Shown here in pieces: positions 49,280 through 58,262 of a stretch of DNA of 64,000 nt. Source of the DNA: Mesobacillus selenatarsenatis SF-1 (GTDB taxonomy: Bacteria > Bacillota > Bacilli > Bacillales > Cytobacillaceae); contig NZ_BASE01000073.1 of assembly GCF_000813125.1 (NCBI RefSeq), forward strand, positions 1 through 64,000. Direction: 5' to 3'. The position numbers were made by a program, and so were the translations under genes. The notes beneath the pieces are model-generated. The model made no database searches, had not been told where the DNA came from, and saw nothing but the letters and a program-made list of their open reading frames with translations. How positions within the stretch are numbered: the stretch's first letter is position 1; each line of letters starts with the position of its first letter.

Positions 49280-50371
49280 ATGACCTGGTGGGAATATCTT
49301 TTGTCTTATGAAGTGCTGAAAAATCTGGGAATATCCATAGGGATCTTCTTCTTATTCCTTTTGTTCCGAAAGCTTTTCACGAAGTATGTGTTCAAGCTGA
49401 TGTTAAAACTAGGGCAGAAAACGCCGACTGAATTTTTCACCAGTATGACCGTTGCATTTGAGCAGCCGATTCGATGGTTATTTATCATTATAGGAATCTA
49501 TGTTGCCGCGGATTATTTTCCGTTCATGGAGCAATCGAATCCGCTATTTTTAAAGATTATCAGAGCCTCGATCATCATGCTGATTGCATGGGGCCTCTAT
49601 AATCTGTCTTCGGGTTCATCGTTATTATTCATGAAAATCAATGATCGTTTTCAAATGGAAATCGACCAGATTTTGATTCCGTTTTTCTCGAAGGCGATCC
49701 GGTTCATCATCGTCGCAATCAGCTTGAGTATTATCGCGCAGGTATTTGAATACGATGTGAATGGTTTCATTGCAGGGCTTGGCCTGGGCGGTCTCGCGTT
49801 TGCGCTGGCAGCGAAGGATGCTATCGGGAACTTGTTCGGGGGCATCATCATTATTACTGAAAAACCTTTTACGATAGGTGAGTGGATCAAGACACCGAGT
49901 GTGGAGGGGACGGTTGAGGATATTTCCTTCAGAAGCACGAGAGTCCGCACCTTCGCACAGGCCGTTGTTACTGTTCCGAATGCGATTTTAGCAAATGAAT
50001 CGATCACGAATTGGAGCAAAATGGGGAAAAGACAAATCACCTTCAAGCTTGGGGTAACGTATGACACACCTAGAATGAAGCTGCAAAGAACAATTCTCAG
50101 GATTGAAGAGATGCTGAGGGCAAACGACGACATACATCCAGATACTATTTTTGTTAAGTTTGACGAATACAATGACAGCAGCCTCGACATCTTCCTATAT
50201 TTCTTCACGAAAACCACCGTCTGGGCAGAATTCCTGACAGTGAAGGAAGAAATCAATTTTGCGATTATGGAAATTCTTGAAGAAGAGGGAGTATCCGTCG
50301 CGTTTCCGAGTCGGACACTGTATGTGGAAACGCAGGGAGAGTCTGCAAAGAGGGTTGCAGAGTCTATATAG
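49280..50371 (+). CDS. Small-conductance mechanosensitive channel (MscS family)
   Basis: A 363-residue channel. About four membrane helices occupy residues 1-165, then the pore-lining TM3 with its small-residue pattern (YDVNGFIAGLGLGGLAFALA) and the NLFGGIIIITEKPFTIGEWI turn that starts the beta domain (VEGTVEDISFRSTRVRTF). The C-terminal alpha-beta domain (FKLGVTYDTPRMKLQRTI) closes the vestibule. It releases solutes on osmotic down-shock. AGGGAGGATGAA precedes ATG 49280. Monocistronic; a terminator shared with the convergent acetate symporter follows. Confidence 0.93.
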   Translation: MTWWEYLLSYEVLKNLGISIGIFFLFLLFRKLFTKYVFKLMLKLGQKTPTEFFTSMTVAFEQPIRWLFIIIGIYVAADYFPFMEQSNPLFLKIIRASIIMLIAWGLYNLSSGSSLLFMKINDRFQMEIDQILIPFFSKAIRFIIVAISLSIIAQVFEYDVNGFIAGLGLGGLAFALAAKDAIGNLFGGIIIITEKPFTIGEWIKTPSVEGTVEDISFRSTRVRTFAQAVVTVPNAILANESITNWSKMGKRQITFKLGVTYDTPRMKLQRTILRIEEMLRANDDIHPDTIFVKFDEYNDSSLDIFLYFFTKTTVWAEFLTVKEEINFAIMEILEEEGVSVAFPSRTLYVETQGESAKRVAESI

Positions 50372-50374
50372 AAG

Positions 50375-50418
50375 AAAAAGAGAAGTCGGGGAGCATATCA
50401 GCATCCCCGGCTTCTCTT
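50375..50418. terminator. Bidirectional terminator between mscS and actP
   Basis: AAAGAGAAGTCGGGGA...TCCCCGGCTTCTCTTT, with A and T flanks suiting both convergent genes. Confidence 0.9.
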
Positions 50419-50423
50419 TATTA

Positions 50424-51989
50424 TTATGCTGCTTCAGACTCTTTGGAGTGAACTTGCTTCATAAATTCATTCACATCGGCTGGTACTCTTCGATCGAGCT
50501 TTGAGACGATGTAGACAGACAAGAATCCAATCGGCACAGTGATGATCCCAGGTACGTTGAACTGCAGGAATTCTGGCAGTGTCGTTTTGAAGAAGATCAT
50601 GTACATGGAGGAAACGAGACCCAATACAAGGCCAGCGATCGCTCCTTTTTCCGTCATTCCTCTCCACCAGATGCCAAGGATGAAGATTGGAGTGAACGTA
50701 CTGGCCGCCACGGTGAAGGCGAGGGCAACCAGGTGGCCGATGGATGCTTCTTTTACCATCAGGCCAAGAATTCCGTATAAAACACCCAGTACGATGATAG
50801 ATGCTTTTCCAGCGATTACGCGCTCTTTTTCAGTAATGTTTTTACGGAAGAAGGTTGCGTATAAATCATGGGCCAGGGCACCAGAGCTCGCGATGAAAAG
50901 CCCCGAAAGGTTTGAAAAGACGGCTGCGAATGCGCCGGCAATGACAAGGCCAAGCAGCCATTCTCCGCCAAGCGCCTGTGCTGTTGACGGGACAACCATG
51001 TTATTCCCCCCAGCGATCAGGTCTTTCATGACAGCCGGATCAGCTTCACCAGTCAAGAAAATTGAGCGTCCTACTACTCCAAGGTAAACAGCGAACAGGA
51101 AGAACGCGCTCGCGATTCCGATCGCCATTAAAGCGGATCTTCTGGCAGCTTTTGCACTTGGGTTTGTGTAGAAGCGTAAAAGGATGTGCGGAAGCCCAAT
51201 CGTACCAAGCGAAAGTCCAATTGTCATCGACATCGTTTGCCAGAAGGACGGGAAGTAGTTGCCTGTTCCAGTCCAGACAGAACCGTCGAAAGGAATATCC
51301 TTTCTGTCAGTGGTAAAGCCTGCTGTACCTGTGATCGTTCCTTTGAACTCATTGATTGATGCCAGGATATCTTGATAATGAAGTCCGCCCCAGATGGCTG
51401 CGCCGACCATAAGAAGGAACGCGCCAAGGCGAATCCATAGTTCCAGCGCCTGGTTCAGGGTAGTCCCTTTCATGCCGCCGATTCCTACATAAAAAATCAT
51501 CACGGAGCAGGTAAAAATGATTCCAAATTCATAGCTGGTGCCAAAAAACATGCTTAGAATCTGCGCAGCACCAAGGAGCTGCGGAGCTGCATAGAAACCG
51601 GAAATAGCGAGTACGACAGCGACGGCTGCAAGGCGGGCGCGCCGGCTGTGGAACCGGTAGGCCAAAAAGTCAGCAACTGTATAGGCACCGAACTTGCGAA
51701 GCGGTCCAGCGACGAAAATCGCCAGGAGTGTCAAGCCGATCGAGAAGCAAAACGCATAGTAAGCCCCATCATAGCCGAGCTGATAGGTCAGGCCGGCAAT
51801 CCCAAGGAAAGTGGCAGCGCTCAAATAGTCGCCGCCGATTGCCGACCCGTTGGTGAACCAGCCGAAGCTGCGTCCTCCGACGAAGTAATCGGAAGCTGTC
51901 GCGTTTCTTTTTGTAAGGTAGGTGATATACACAATGGTTCCCATCAGGATCAATGTTAACAGGAATTTCGGCTCCATGAATGTCGACAT
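50424..51989 (-). CDS. actP: Cation/acetate symporter (SSS family)
   Basis: A 521-residue sodium/solute symporter with about 13 membrane helices. Typical SSS and ActP segments: DYFVGGRSFGWFTNGSAIGG, GDYLSAATFLGIAGLTYQLG, YTVADFLAYRFHSRRARLAA, LGTIGLPHILLRFYTNPSAK and AFAAVFSNLSGLFIASSGAL. It imports acetate or related short acids with Na+. The preceding DUF485 gene is its standard partner; their stop and start codons overlap (TGATG). The AAGGAGAA site lies inside the DUF485 gene. Divergent from an AraC regulator at 52548, which probably controls it. Confidence 0.92.
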   Translation of the reverse strand: MSTFMEPKFLLTLILMGTIVYITYLTKRNATASDYFVGGRSFGWFTNGSAIGGDYLSAATFLGIAGLTYQLGYDGAYYAFCFSIGLTLLAIFVAGPLRKFGAYTVADFLAYRFHSRRARLAAVAVVLAISGFYAAPQLLGAAQILSMFFGTSYEFGIIFTCSVMIFYVGIGGMKGTTLNQALELWIRLGAFLLMVGAAIWGGLHYQDILASINEFKGTITGTAGFTTDRKDIPFDGSVWTGTGNYFPSFWQTMSMTIGLSLGTIGLPHILLRFYTNPSAKAARRSALMAIGIASAFFLFAVYLGVVGRSIFLTGEADPAVMKDLIAGGNNMVVPSTAQALGGEWLLGLVIAGAFAAVFSNLSGLFIASSGALAHDLYATFFRKNITEKERVIAGKASIIVLGVLYGILGLMVKEASIGHLVALAFTVAASTFTPIFILGIWWRGMTEKGAIAGLVLGLVSSMYMIFFKTTLPEFLQFNVPGIITVPIGFLSVYIVSKLDRRVPADVNEFMKQVHSKESEAA

Positions 51990-52348
51990 CAGCCAATTCT
52001 CCTTCCATCAGCAGGAGATGTGGATTGTTCTGCTTGGTTTTTCAGGCGTTTCTCATACAAAGTCGTATGGATGAGTGCAATGACAAACGCCATCGCCATC
52101 GCGACAATACTTGTGAAGAACCAGCTGTAGGTCATGCCGCCCCACATCCGGGAGAACATGAAATCTCCTGCATACCAATTCAAAATAGGAATGGAAAGAA
52201 TGAATACATAATAAAAGAGCGTAAGTTTAATGCCTGTACTGAATTCACTTTTCATGATTTGCTTCGTTTCCGGATCAAGCGGCTTTAGTTCGCTGACGTC
52301 AATTGTATCAGCCGCTACATAATTATACTCCCGATACTCCCCTGCCAA
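51989..52348 (-). CDS. DUF485 membrane protein, partner of the acetate symporter
   Basis: A 119-residue protein of the DUF485 (YjcH-like) family, normally encoded just before actP. It has a polar N terminus with LDPETKQIMKSEFSTGIKLT, then two membrane helices (LFYYVFILSIPILNWYAGDF and YSWFFTSIVAMAMAFVIALI) and a basic tail. Start is TTG 52348 after AGGGGGAAT; no ATG fits. Overlap with actP by one base implies coupled translation. It may be an accessory subunit; a role in transport is inferred from constant linkage. Confidence 0.85.
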   Translation of the reverse strand: MAGEYREYNYVAADTIDVSELKPLDPETKQIMKSEFSTGIKLTLFYYVFILSIPILNWYAGDFMFSRMWGGMTYSWFFTSIVAMAMAFVIALIHTTLYEKRLKNQAEQSTSPADGRRIG

Positions 52349-52509
52349 ATATAATTCCCCCTAGTTAAAATTTTGGCCTAACCCGTTATCAAGATTTCCC
52401 TCCTTTAGGTTAGCCGTGATATCATTAAATTGATTGTACGATAGAGAATTGTCCGATACCTTACAATAAATTATCAGAAATATACAAATATTTAATATAA
52501 TTTAAATTT

Positions 52510-52529
52510 TTATTCACTCATGTGAATAA
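52510..52529. promoter_or_regulatory. Perfect 8-bp inverted repeat in the actP/AraC divergent region
   Basis: TTATTCAC-TCAT-GTGAATAA lies just before the regulator's ribosome-binding site and about 160 bp upstream of the DUF485 start. It could be an operator for the AraC regulator (autoregulation) or a short hairpin in its leader. The rest of 52349-52509 is AT-rich promoter region. Confidence 0.45.
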
Positions 52530-52547
52530 GACAAGGGGGTGGTAAGG

Positions 52548-53783
52548 TTGAATTCAATCTGGCTTGCTGTTGAGGATGAAGCGGAGTATGGGAAGCTAGC
52601 TGCATGGATTCTGGGAGAATGCCAGGAGAATTGTAAGCTAGTAGACGAAGAGAATGATATACATATCGCGATCATTGAAGTGAACAAATGGCATGATTGG
52701 GTAAAAATACACCGGTTCCGCAAACGGAATAAAGGCTGCCGGATCATTCCGCTGCTGGACCCGTCACTTTTGCACACCTCTCCGCTGGCAATCGAGTTCA
52801 AGCTGACCTACCTGCTGGTAAAATCGGTGAAACAACGAATTTTTATACGTACCTTAAAGCGAGCGGTCGAAGAGATTGAAAGTGAGAATACCAGATACGC
52901 AGAAAGCGAGGAAGTATTCCATCATTTCGATGCGGCTGAGGCAGTTGGGCGCAACACCTTACCTTTTAGGGAGGCTTTTTTACGGAGACTGTTGTCAGGG
53001 GAAGTGAAGACAGAGGAGGAGCTTCTGCAATCCCGTTTTTACCTGCCGGGGGAAGCTGTGCCGAATGTGGTCTGTTTTATTCAGGGATTCGTCCGCTGTC
53101 CGGCTAAACGTATGCAAGAGGGCTGGCAGTCGTCGATGGTCATCCAGGAGTTTTTGAAAAAGCAGTTTGAAGGATATCAGCTCACGTTCCTGTCCTACAG
53201 GAAACACCTGCTCATGCTGCTCCAAGTGCCGTCGGAGTATGGTTCATTGAAGCATTGGAAAGAGGGGGAAGGGCACATACTTGAGGCAATTGAGTCCTTG
53301 GAAAATGAATACGGGATACAGCTTTATATTGGTGTAGGCTCCATTTATCGCGAGCCGCTGCTGCTGCACCATTCATATAAAGAAGCGTGTAAAGCAAGGC
53401 GGACATCGCCATACGAAAGACTGCAGCTTCGCTATTTCGAGGAAATCACGATGGACATGCAAATCCAAAAGTGTGTCGATTATATTTCCCAGTACTGTAC
53501 GGAGGACCTGTCCATCAAGCAGGTTGCAGACCAGATCAATCTGAGCGTGCCATACTTCAGCCGCATCTTTAAACAAGAAACCGGTCGCAGCTTCGTCGAG
53601 TATGTCACCTTCGTCCGCATGCAGCGAGGTGTCTGGATGCTGCGCCACACGGACCACACGGTGGAAGCCATTGCCGAAGAACTGGGGTATAACACCCCCA
53701 ACTACTTCAGCGGGACCTTCAAAAAATACGTTGGCCTGTCACCGAGGGACTACAGGGCTACTGAAGAGATCATTTTTGTTTAG
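52548..53783 (+). CDS. AraC-family regulator, likely of the acetate symporter
   Basis: A 411-residue regulator. The C-terminal 100 residues are an AraC HTH pair (CVDYISQYCTEDLSIKQVAD, VPYFSRIFKQETGRSFVEYV, IAEELGYNTPNYFSGTFKKY). Residues 1-105 resemble a degenerate receiver domain without clear phosphorylation residues, and the middle is a YesN-type linker region (LQLRYFEEI). A TTG start at 52548 fits AAGGGGGTGG; the frame opens at GTG 52539. It is divergent from DUF485-actP, the classical layout for a transporter and its regulator; control of acetate uptake is inference. Confidence 0.85.
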   Translation: MNSIWLAVEDEAEYGKLAAWILGECQENCKLVDEENDIHIAIIEVNKWHDWVKIHRFRKRNKGCRIIPLLDPSLLHTSPLAIEFKLTYLLVKSVKQRIFIRTLKRAVEEIESENTRYAESEEVFHHFDAAEAVGRNTLPFREAFLRRLLSGEVKTEEELLQSRFYLPGEAVPNVVCFIQGFVRCPAKRMQEGWQSSMVIQEFLKKQFEGYQLTFLSYRKHLLMLLQVPSEYGSLKHWKEGEGHILEAIESLENEYGIQLYIGVGSIYREPLLLHHSYKEACKARRTSPYERLQLRYFEEITMDMQIQKCVDYISQYCTEDLSIKQVADQINLSVPYFSRIFKQETGRSFVEYVTFVRMQRGVWMLRHTDHTVEAIAEELGYNTPNYFSGTFKKYVGLSPRDYRATEEIIFV

Positions 53784-53810
53784 GGAGAGCCAGGACAATA
53801 AGTGAAAACT

Positions 53811-53847
53811 AAAAAGGAGGTCCAACCATGACGGCGGACCTCCTTTT
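53811..53847. terminator. Bidirectional terminator after the AraC gene
   Basis: AAAAAGGAGGTCC-AACCATGACGGC-GGACCTCCTTTTT; A and T flanks suit both strands. Confidence 0.9.
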
Positions 53848-53853
53848 TGTTGT

Positions 53854-53892
53854 TTATCCCATAAGCTTGGCAAACTCTCTGTGTAAATGATG
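53854..53892 (-). pseudogene. Remnant of an ABC exporter gene 3' end
   Basis: On the minus strand HHLHREFAKLMG and a stop, right after the true gene end (MHDLYREFAQQQLA, stop, at 53894). The DNA likeness (GCAAACTCTCTGTGTAAATGATGC against GCAAACTCCCTATACAAATC-ATGC) shows it is a second, diverged copy of the same 3' end. Confidence 0.6.
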
Positions 53893-53893
53893 C

Positions 53894-55626
53894 CTATGCC
53901 AGCTGTTGCTGTGCAAACTCCCTATACAAATCATGCATTTGAATCAATTCCTGGTGAGTGCCAATCCCGGTCACTCTTCCTTTTTCGATAAACACGATTT
54001 TATCCGCATTGACGATGGTGGAGAGTCTGTGTGCGATGACAAATGTCGTCCGGCCTTCCATCAGGCGGGTCAGTGCCTGCTGGACGATTCCTTCTGACTG
54101 ACTGTCGAGGCTGGCGGTGGCTTCGTCCATCATCAGGATTTTCGGATCGCGGAGGAAGGCACGTGCGATTGCGATACGCTGCCTTTGTCCGCCAGATAAT
54201 TTGACCCCACGTTCGCCAACCTCGGTATCAAGTCCCTTTGGAAAGTCGGCGATGAATTGGTCTGCATAGGCCATTTTTGCGACTTCCCACAGTTGTTCAT
54301 CCTGAATCTGATCACCGTTTTCCAGCCCATAGTAAAGATTTTCGCGGATGGTACCGGCCATCATCGCGCTTTCCTGTGAAACATAGCCGATCTGATTGCG
54401 CCAGGAGGTGAGCGATAGTTCCTGGATCGGAGTGTCGCCAATCCGGATTTCTCCTTTTGTCGGTTCGTAAAAACGTTCAATCAAGCCAAACATAGTCGTT
54501 TTGCCGCCGCCGCTTGGTCCGACGAAAGCAACCATCTGGCCAGGTTGCGCATCCAAAGAAACTCCTTCAATGACAGGCTCTTCCTCGCTGTAGGCAAAGC
54601 TGACATTATCGATGGTAATTGGCAGGTTGCTAATATCAGTTTCGATTCCTTCCTGGCCTTCTTCAAGTGGCTGGTCGAGAATTTCAATGATCCGCTCTGT
54701 CGCGCCCTTCGCTTTTTGCAGCTGTGTAAAGAACATCGCAAACGAAGTGATCGGCATGATGATCTGGAACAAATAAAGCAGGAAGGCGATGAGCGAACCT
54801 GTCGACATGGTTCCATTCACTACGCGCATTCCTCCGTACGCAATGATGATGACAATAACGACCATGATCATCAGCTGCATGACTGGACCAATCAACGCAA
54901 AGATCCGTGCTTCCTTCAATCCAAAATTGAACAGCTTATCAATGCCACCATAGCCATTGTCCTCTTCAATATTTTCAGCGGTTGAAGCTTTCATTAAGCG
55001 AATTTCGCCGAGAGTCTGGGTGATATGTCCAGTAAAAACGGCCGTCTCATCCTGAAGCCCACGTGCAATCTTGGCCATTTTCCTGCCAAGAGGCATCATG
55101 ATTGCCAGCGTGAGCGGCACGGAAATGAGCATGAGCAAGGTCATTTTCCAGTCCATCACGAGCAAAATCACAACAGCACCAATGATGGAGATGATTCCTG
55201 TGGCGAAATTCGGGAAATGGTTCGTGATCAAGTCTTTGACAATACTCGTATCATTGACGATTCGGCTGACCGTTTCCCCGCTGGACTGCTTGTCAAAATA
55301 ACGGACAGGCATGCGGATGAGCTTCGACCACATCCGTTCGCGCAGCCTCGCCACTACCTTTTGACCGACATAGCTGAGCAGGTAGATCGAAATCCCGCTG
55401 ATCAATGCCTGAATGATGAAGGCGGCACCAATTGCGATCATAAGCGGAGCACTGATTGCCTCAACTGAAAACCGTCGACTAGATTTTTCGTTAGGAGCGG
55501 AACTACCAGTCCAGCCAGAGTCGTGATGATGCTCGCAGTCAGCCCAGTGAAAAGGGCCGCCTTCGGAAGATTCGTCGATAAAATCAAATTGAGAAAAGGC
55601 TTTAAGCTTGTTTGTTGTTTTTCCAT
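53894..55626 (-). pseudogene. ABC exporter (fused permease-ATPase, BmrA/LmrA-like), frameshifted
   Basis: The N terminus MEKQQTSLKPFLNLILSTNL...KNLVDGF is encoded from ATG 55626, and the remaining 515 residues in another frame from about 55470. One extra T in the TTTT run at 55468-55471 (minus strand) would join them as KNLVDGFSVEAISAPLMIAI, giving one ~577-residue half-transporter. Then follow six-helix permease segments, Walker A GPSGGGKTT, signature KLSGGQRQR, and Walker B ILMMDEATASLD, all intact. Such proteins export drugs or lipids as homodimers. The frameshift may be real inactivation, a sequencing error, or slippage. Confidence 0.82.
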
Positions 55627-55800
55627 TACTAGTCTCCTGTTCGTTCTAGTTGATTACATCATAAACCACTTTGAGTATAGATGGAAATATGGGTGTAAGG
55701 CATGAATAGATAGATAAACGCCTCTTTTACTTTTAAAAACAAACAAGCAGTCTGGTACATGCATATGATGAAGATGAACAATAGTTTGGAGGTGAAGCAT

Positions 55801-56040
55801 ATGAGTAATGGTGTTCATGCTGCGTGCAGCGTGTTCGAATTGTTTCTTGGAGTCTTGCTGGGGGTAGGATTGATTTTGTTGTCTACTTTTGGATTAGTCG
55901 CTGCGATACTAGCAGGACTTGGCGCATTGGCTGGAACTTTGAATACAATTCTAGGGGTTATAGGTTTAATCGTCGTAATCTTGTTTGCCTACTGCATTAT
56001 CCGAAGGTTATGGCGTTGTTGTTTTGGCGGCCGATGCTAA
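55801..56040 (+). CDS. Hypothetical small membrane protein, 79 aa
   Basis: Not recognised. Two hydrophobic stretches cover most of the chain (FELFLGVLLGVGLILLSTFG and AILAGLGALAGTLNTILGVI...), glycine-rich in the middle, and the end is basic and cysteine-containing (IIRRLWRCCFGGRC). GGAGGTGAAGCAT precedes ATG 55801; a start 42 bp upstream lacks a site. The glycine pattern resembles small pore-forming or phage-holin-like peptides, but that is only a resemblance. It is alone, with a terminator after it. Confidence 0.6.
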   Translation: MSNGVHAACSVFELFLGVLLGVGLILLSTFGLVAAILAGLGALAGTLNTILGVIGLIVVILFAYCIIRRLWRCCFGGRC

Positions 56041-56059
56041 ACGCTTAGAAAATATTGAA

Positions 56060-56096
56060 TAAACAGTCTCTTATTAATATTTGAGGCTGTTTTTTG
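56060..56096 (+). terminator. Terminator after the 79-aa membrane protein
   Basis: AACAGTCTC...GAGGCTGTT stem (one G-T) followed by TTTT. The following stretch to 56343 shows no gene. Confidence 0.7.
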
Positions 56097-56343
56097 TGTT
56101 TCATTTGGCTGACAGAGTATGTATATCCTAAATACAGAAGAAGGACCTTTTTAAGTAAATCTCCCAGTTAATTGTAATATCTGGTTAACTTTGAAACTTT
56201 TTACATACCATTCTCGTAAAAGGTAAGTCGAAAGGCTTAATAAGACTGGGAGTGTATGTAATAACTTGTCAGGGTTACATATATATAGTTTTTTACTCAG
56301 ATGAAGAATGGATAAATAGTGACTCAAAAAAGGGGTGAACGTA

Positions 56344-56745
56344 ATGACTTGCCATTATTTTATCGCAACAATGAGACCGATCGAGGAATTTCATATAAAC
56401 GGACAGGATTATCCTTTCATAAGTGGTGAGGATTATAAAAAGGAACTGCCGCTTTCTCTGCCATACGTGTATGAATACGGAAGCGAGGATTCCGTATTCA
56501 TCACGTTTCTAGATGAGTTCATGGAATTTGGCGATGTTGTTGAGTTTTACATATATGAAGAAGGAAAACGGGGGAGGCCTTTGTCTGTCAATCTTCCTGA
56601 AGAAGCCCGGACGATCAATCTATTGAAAAAGACCTATAAGAATGAAAATGGTGAATACCGGCTGGACGAGAGCAATTGGAAGGAAGAGCTCGCAAGAAAA
56701 ACGATTGCCTCGAAGCGGAGTATTACCACTTTCGTAAAATATTAA
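56344..56745 (+). CDS. Hypothetical soluble protein, 133 aa
   Basis: Not recognised. The protein starts MTCHYFIATMRPIEEFHING and is rich in aromatic and acidic residues (YVYEYGSEDSVFITFLDEFM, EFGDVVEFYIYEEGKRGRPL). No membrane segment, signal or known motif is seen; the pattern suggests a compact alpha-beta protein. AAAGGGGTGAACGT gives ATG 56344; GTG 56335 lies within the site. An inverted GCCACTT/AAGTGGC without a T tract follows. It is isolated, with about 300 bp of apparently empty sequence upstream. Confidence 0.65.
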   Translation: MTCHYFIATMRPIEEFHINGQDYPFISGEDYKKELPLSLPYVYEYGSEDSVFITFLDEFMEFGDVVEFYIYEEGKRGRPLSVNLPEEARTINLLKKTYKNENGEYRLDESNWKEELARKTIASKRSITTFVKY

Positions 56746-56782
56746 AATGACCAGCCACTTGAGAGAGTTAAAGTGGCCATCG

Positions 56783-57532
56783 TTATACGGTTACCAGTCT
56801 GTCATTATTGATATGATCCAGTTTTTCTATTATCAAATCAGCGAATTCATCCGGCTGGTCGATGTAGAATAGCACCTTTTGCACTTCTTTTTCCTGGCCG
56901 AAATATCCTCTTGCAATCATCGGTTCTTTGAAGATAACCTCATACTTCGCCTCATCGCTCATCCCGAATATCCTGGTGAGCGCCCGCGGAAAGGCAGTGG
57001 CATGGAACACATTTTTTTCATGAATGATTCCGCCGTTATTGTTATACTTCAATTTTGCGGGCTGGATTCTTTCAATATCGCTCAAGGGAAAATTCAGTTC
57101 CCTTCTTGCGCCGATTTTAATGTGCACACTGTTCTTCTTAACTGAAATCGGCAAATTCCTCAATAAATTGTAATCACCCATTATGTAAAAGACGCTGTAA
57201 ATATGAAGCAGCAGCATTACCAGAGCGATTTCAGGCGCTTCTTTTCTTAAATAAATATGGAAAACAATCATTTCGATAATCTGTTCATGGACGAGAGCGA
57301 GAAATAGCCAGAAGTAGTTCGATTTTTTATGATAGTAAAAAGTATCTCGGGCAGGAGTAGGGATTTTCCATTTAAAAAAAGCATAAAAAAGAATTTTCAT
57401 TTCTTTTTTGTAGATCAGCAGCAACGGATTCTCATTGATTTTTCCTTTTCGGTATAAAAGAAACAAATGTACAAGAAAGGCTTCGAGAAGCACAACAAGA
57501 ATGATGCCCGTCACAATCAGGCGCGTCTCCAT
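56783..57532 (-). CDS. Hypothetical membrane protein, 249 aa
   Basis: Not recognised as a named family. Hydrophobic segments near residues 5-27 (IVTGIILVVLLEAFLVHLFL), 70-95 (YFWLFLALVHEQIIEMIVFH) and 100-120 (IALVMLLLHIYSVFYIMGDY) indicate about three or four helices. The C-terminal half is soluble and beta-rich (VHIKIGARRELNFPLSDIER, KYEVIFKEPMIARGYFGQEK), looking PH-like. GGGAGGAATTTTT precedes ATG 57532. It is the third gene of a minus-strand run: HTH, 143-aa membrane protein, then this one 15 bp after it. Confidence 0.65.
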   Translation of the reverse strand: METRLIVTGIILVVLLEAFLVHLFLLYRKGKINENPLLLIYKKEMKILFYAFFKWKIPTPARDTFYYHKKSNYFWLFLALVHEQIIEMIVFHIYLRKEAPEIALVMLLLHIYSVFYIMGDYNLLRNLPISVKKNSVHIKIGARRELNFPLSDIERIQPAKLKYNNNGGIIHEKNVFHATAFPRALTRIFGMSDEAKYEVIFKEPMIARGYFGQEKEVQKVLFYIDQPDEFADLIIEKLDHINNDRLVTV

Positions 57533-57547
57533 AAAAATTCCTCCCGT

Positions 57548-57979
57548 TTACGAGTAACGTTTCATTTGGAACCAGTAGATCAGGTATTGCGCAATTCCCA
57601 TCACGATGAACAAAATAATCGGCAAATACGGAATGTGATTGAAATAAGCGGTTAGGGCAATGGCGACTGGAATGGATAGAGCAAAGAAGATGTACACTTT
57701 TCTCGTTGCCTTAAAAGTCAGCCACTGCATACCTTCGTCCTCTTCTCGCATTTCCATCGGGATCAGGCTGGCCTTTATCGGATCTTGGGGGTTGCGTTTG
57801 TTATAGAGAGGGATAATCGCAATCATGATGAGAATCGGAATGCCCAAAACCATGGGATCAATGTTAAGCCAGGCGGGAACATGGTTGGAATAGTGGTTGC
57901 CAATCATGATGATACCCAGTCCCAATATAAGGACAATATTGAAAAACGTTGATTGAAAAGTTCTTTTTAACACGGTCAT
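57548..57979 (-). CDS. Hypothetical membrane protein, 143 aa, linked to an XRE regulator
   Basis: Four hydrophobic segments (TFFNIVLILGLGIIMIG, LGIPILIMIAIIPLYN, VYIFFALSIPVAIALTAYF and LPIILFIVMGIAQYLIYWF). Between helices 2 and 3 lies an acidic cytoplasmic loop (MEMREEDEGMQWLTFKATRK). It overlaps the upstream HTH gene by 4 bp (ATGA). Pairs of a small XRE regulator and a short membrane protein are common in Bacillus and usually form a self-controlled unit. No family name is recognised. Confidence 0.7.
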   Translation of the reverse strand: MTVLKRTFQSTFFNIVLILGLGIIMIGNHYSNHVPAWLNIDPMVLGIPILIMIAIIPLYNKRNPQDPIKASLIPMEMREEDEGMQWLTFKATRKVYIFFALSIPVAIALTAYFNHIPYLPIILFIVMGIAQYLIYWFQMKRYS

Positions 57980-58179
57980 ATCTCTCCTTCTAAGCGAAAC
58001 ACTTCTTCGACTGGTACTTCGAAGGCAGCTGCTATTTTTAATGCGAGGGTGACGGAGGGAGCGTAGTCCCCTTTTTCGATCAGTCCAATCGTCTGTCTCG
58101 TCACGCCGATCTTGTCCGCTAAATCTTGCTGTGAAAATCTGAATCTTGCTCGGAATTCACGAACAGAGTTTTTTAACAT
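57976..58179 (-). CDS. Small XRE-family transcriptional regulator
   Basis: A 67-residue Cro/C1-type HTH protein: VREFRARFRFSQQDLADKIG, then VTRQTIGLIEKGDYAPSVTL and ALKIAAAFEVPVEEVF. The RQTIGLIEKGDYAPS segment is typical of the YgzD-like class. The start may be ATG 58179 or TTG 58185; both follow AAAGGAG. It heads a three-gene minus-strand operon. A perfect TGTAAA-N6-TTTACA dyad lies about 65 bp upstream and may be its operator. Confidence 0.85.
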   Translation of the reverse strand: MLKNSVREFRARFRFSQQDLADKIGVTRQTIGLIEKGDYAPSVTLALKIAAAFEVPVEEVFRLEGEI

Positions 58180-58244
58180 GTACAAGTTTACTCCTTTGGT
58201 AATATATGTTTATTCACCTTAAATGTAATATATCCTTTGCATTT

Positions 58245-58262
58245 TGTAAACTTTTATTTACA
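58245..58262. promoter_or_regulatory. TGTAAA-N6-TTTACA dyad upstream of the XRE operon
   Basis: A perfect 6-bp inverted repeat with a 6-bp centre in the AT-rich region before the XRE regulator; a candidate operator. It also lies between that operon and the divergent PAS-GGDEF-EAL gene. Confidence 0.4.

Noticed and set aside
50539-51087. 182-codon open frame opposite the acetate symporter gene.
   Set aside because: It is a mirror of the symporter's codon pattern, has no ribosome-binding site, and its translation has no domain-like features.
54545-55468. Long open frames opposite the ABC exporter.
   Set aside because: Antisense shadows of a clearly recognised gene, rich in Asn, His and Asp.
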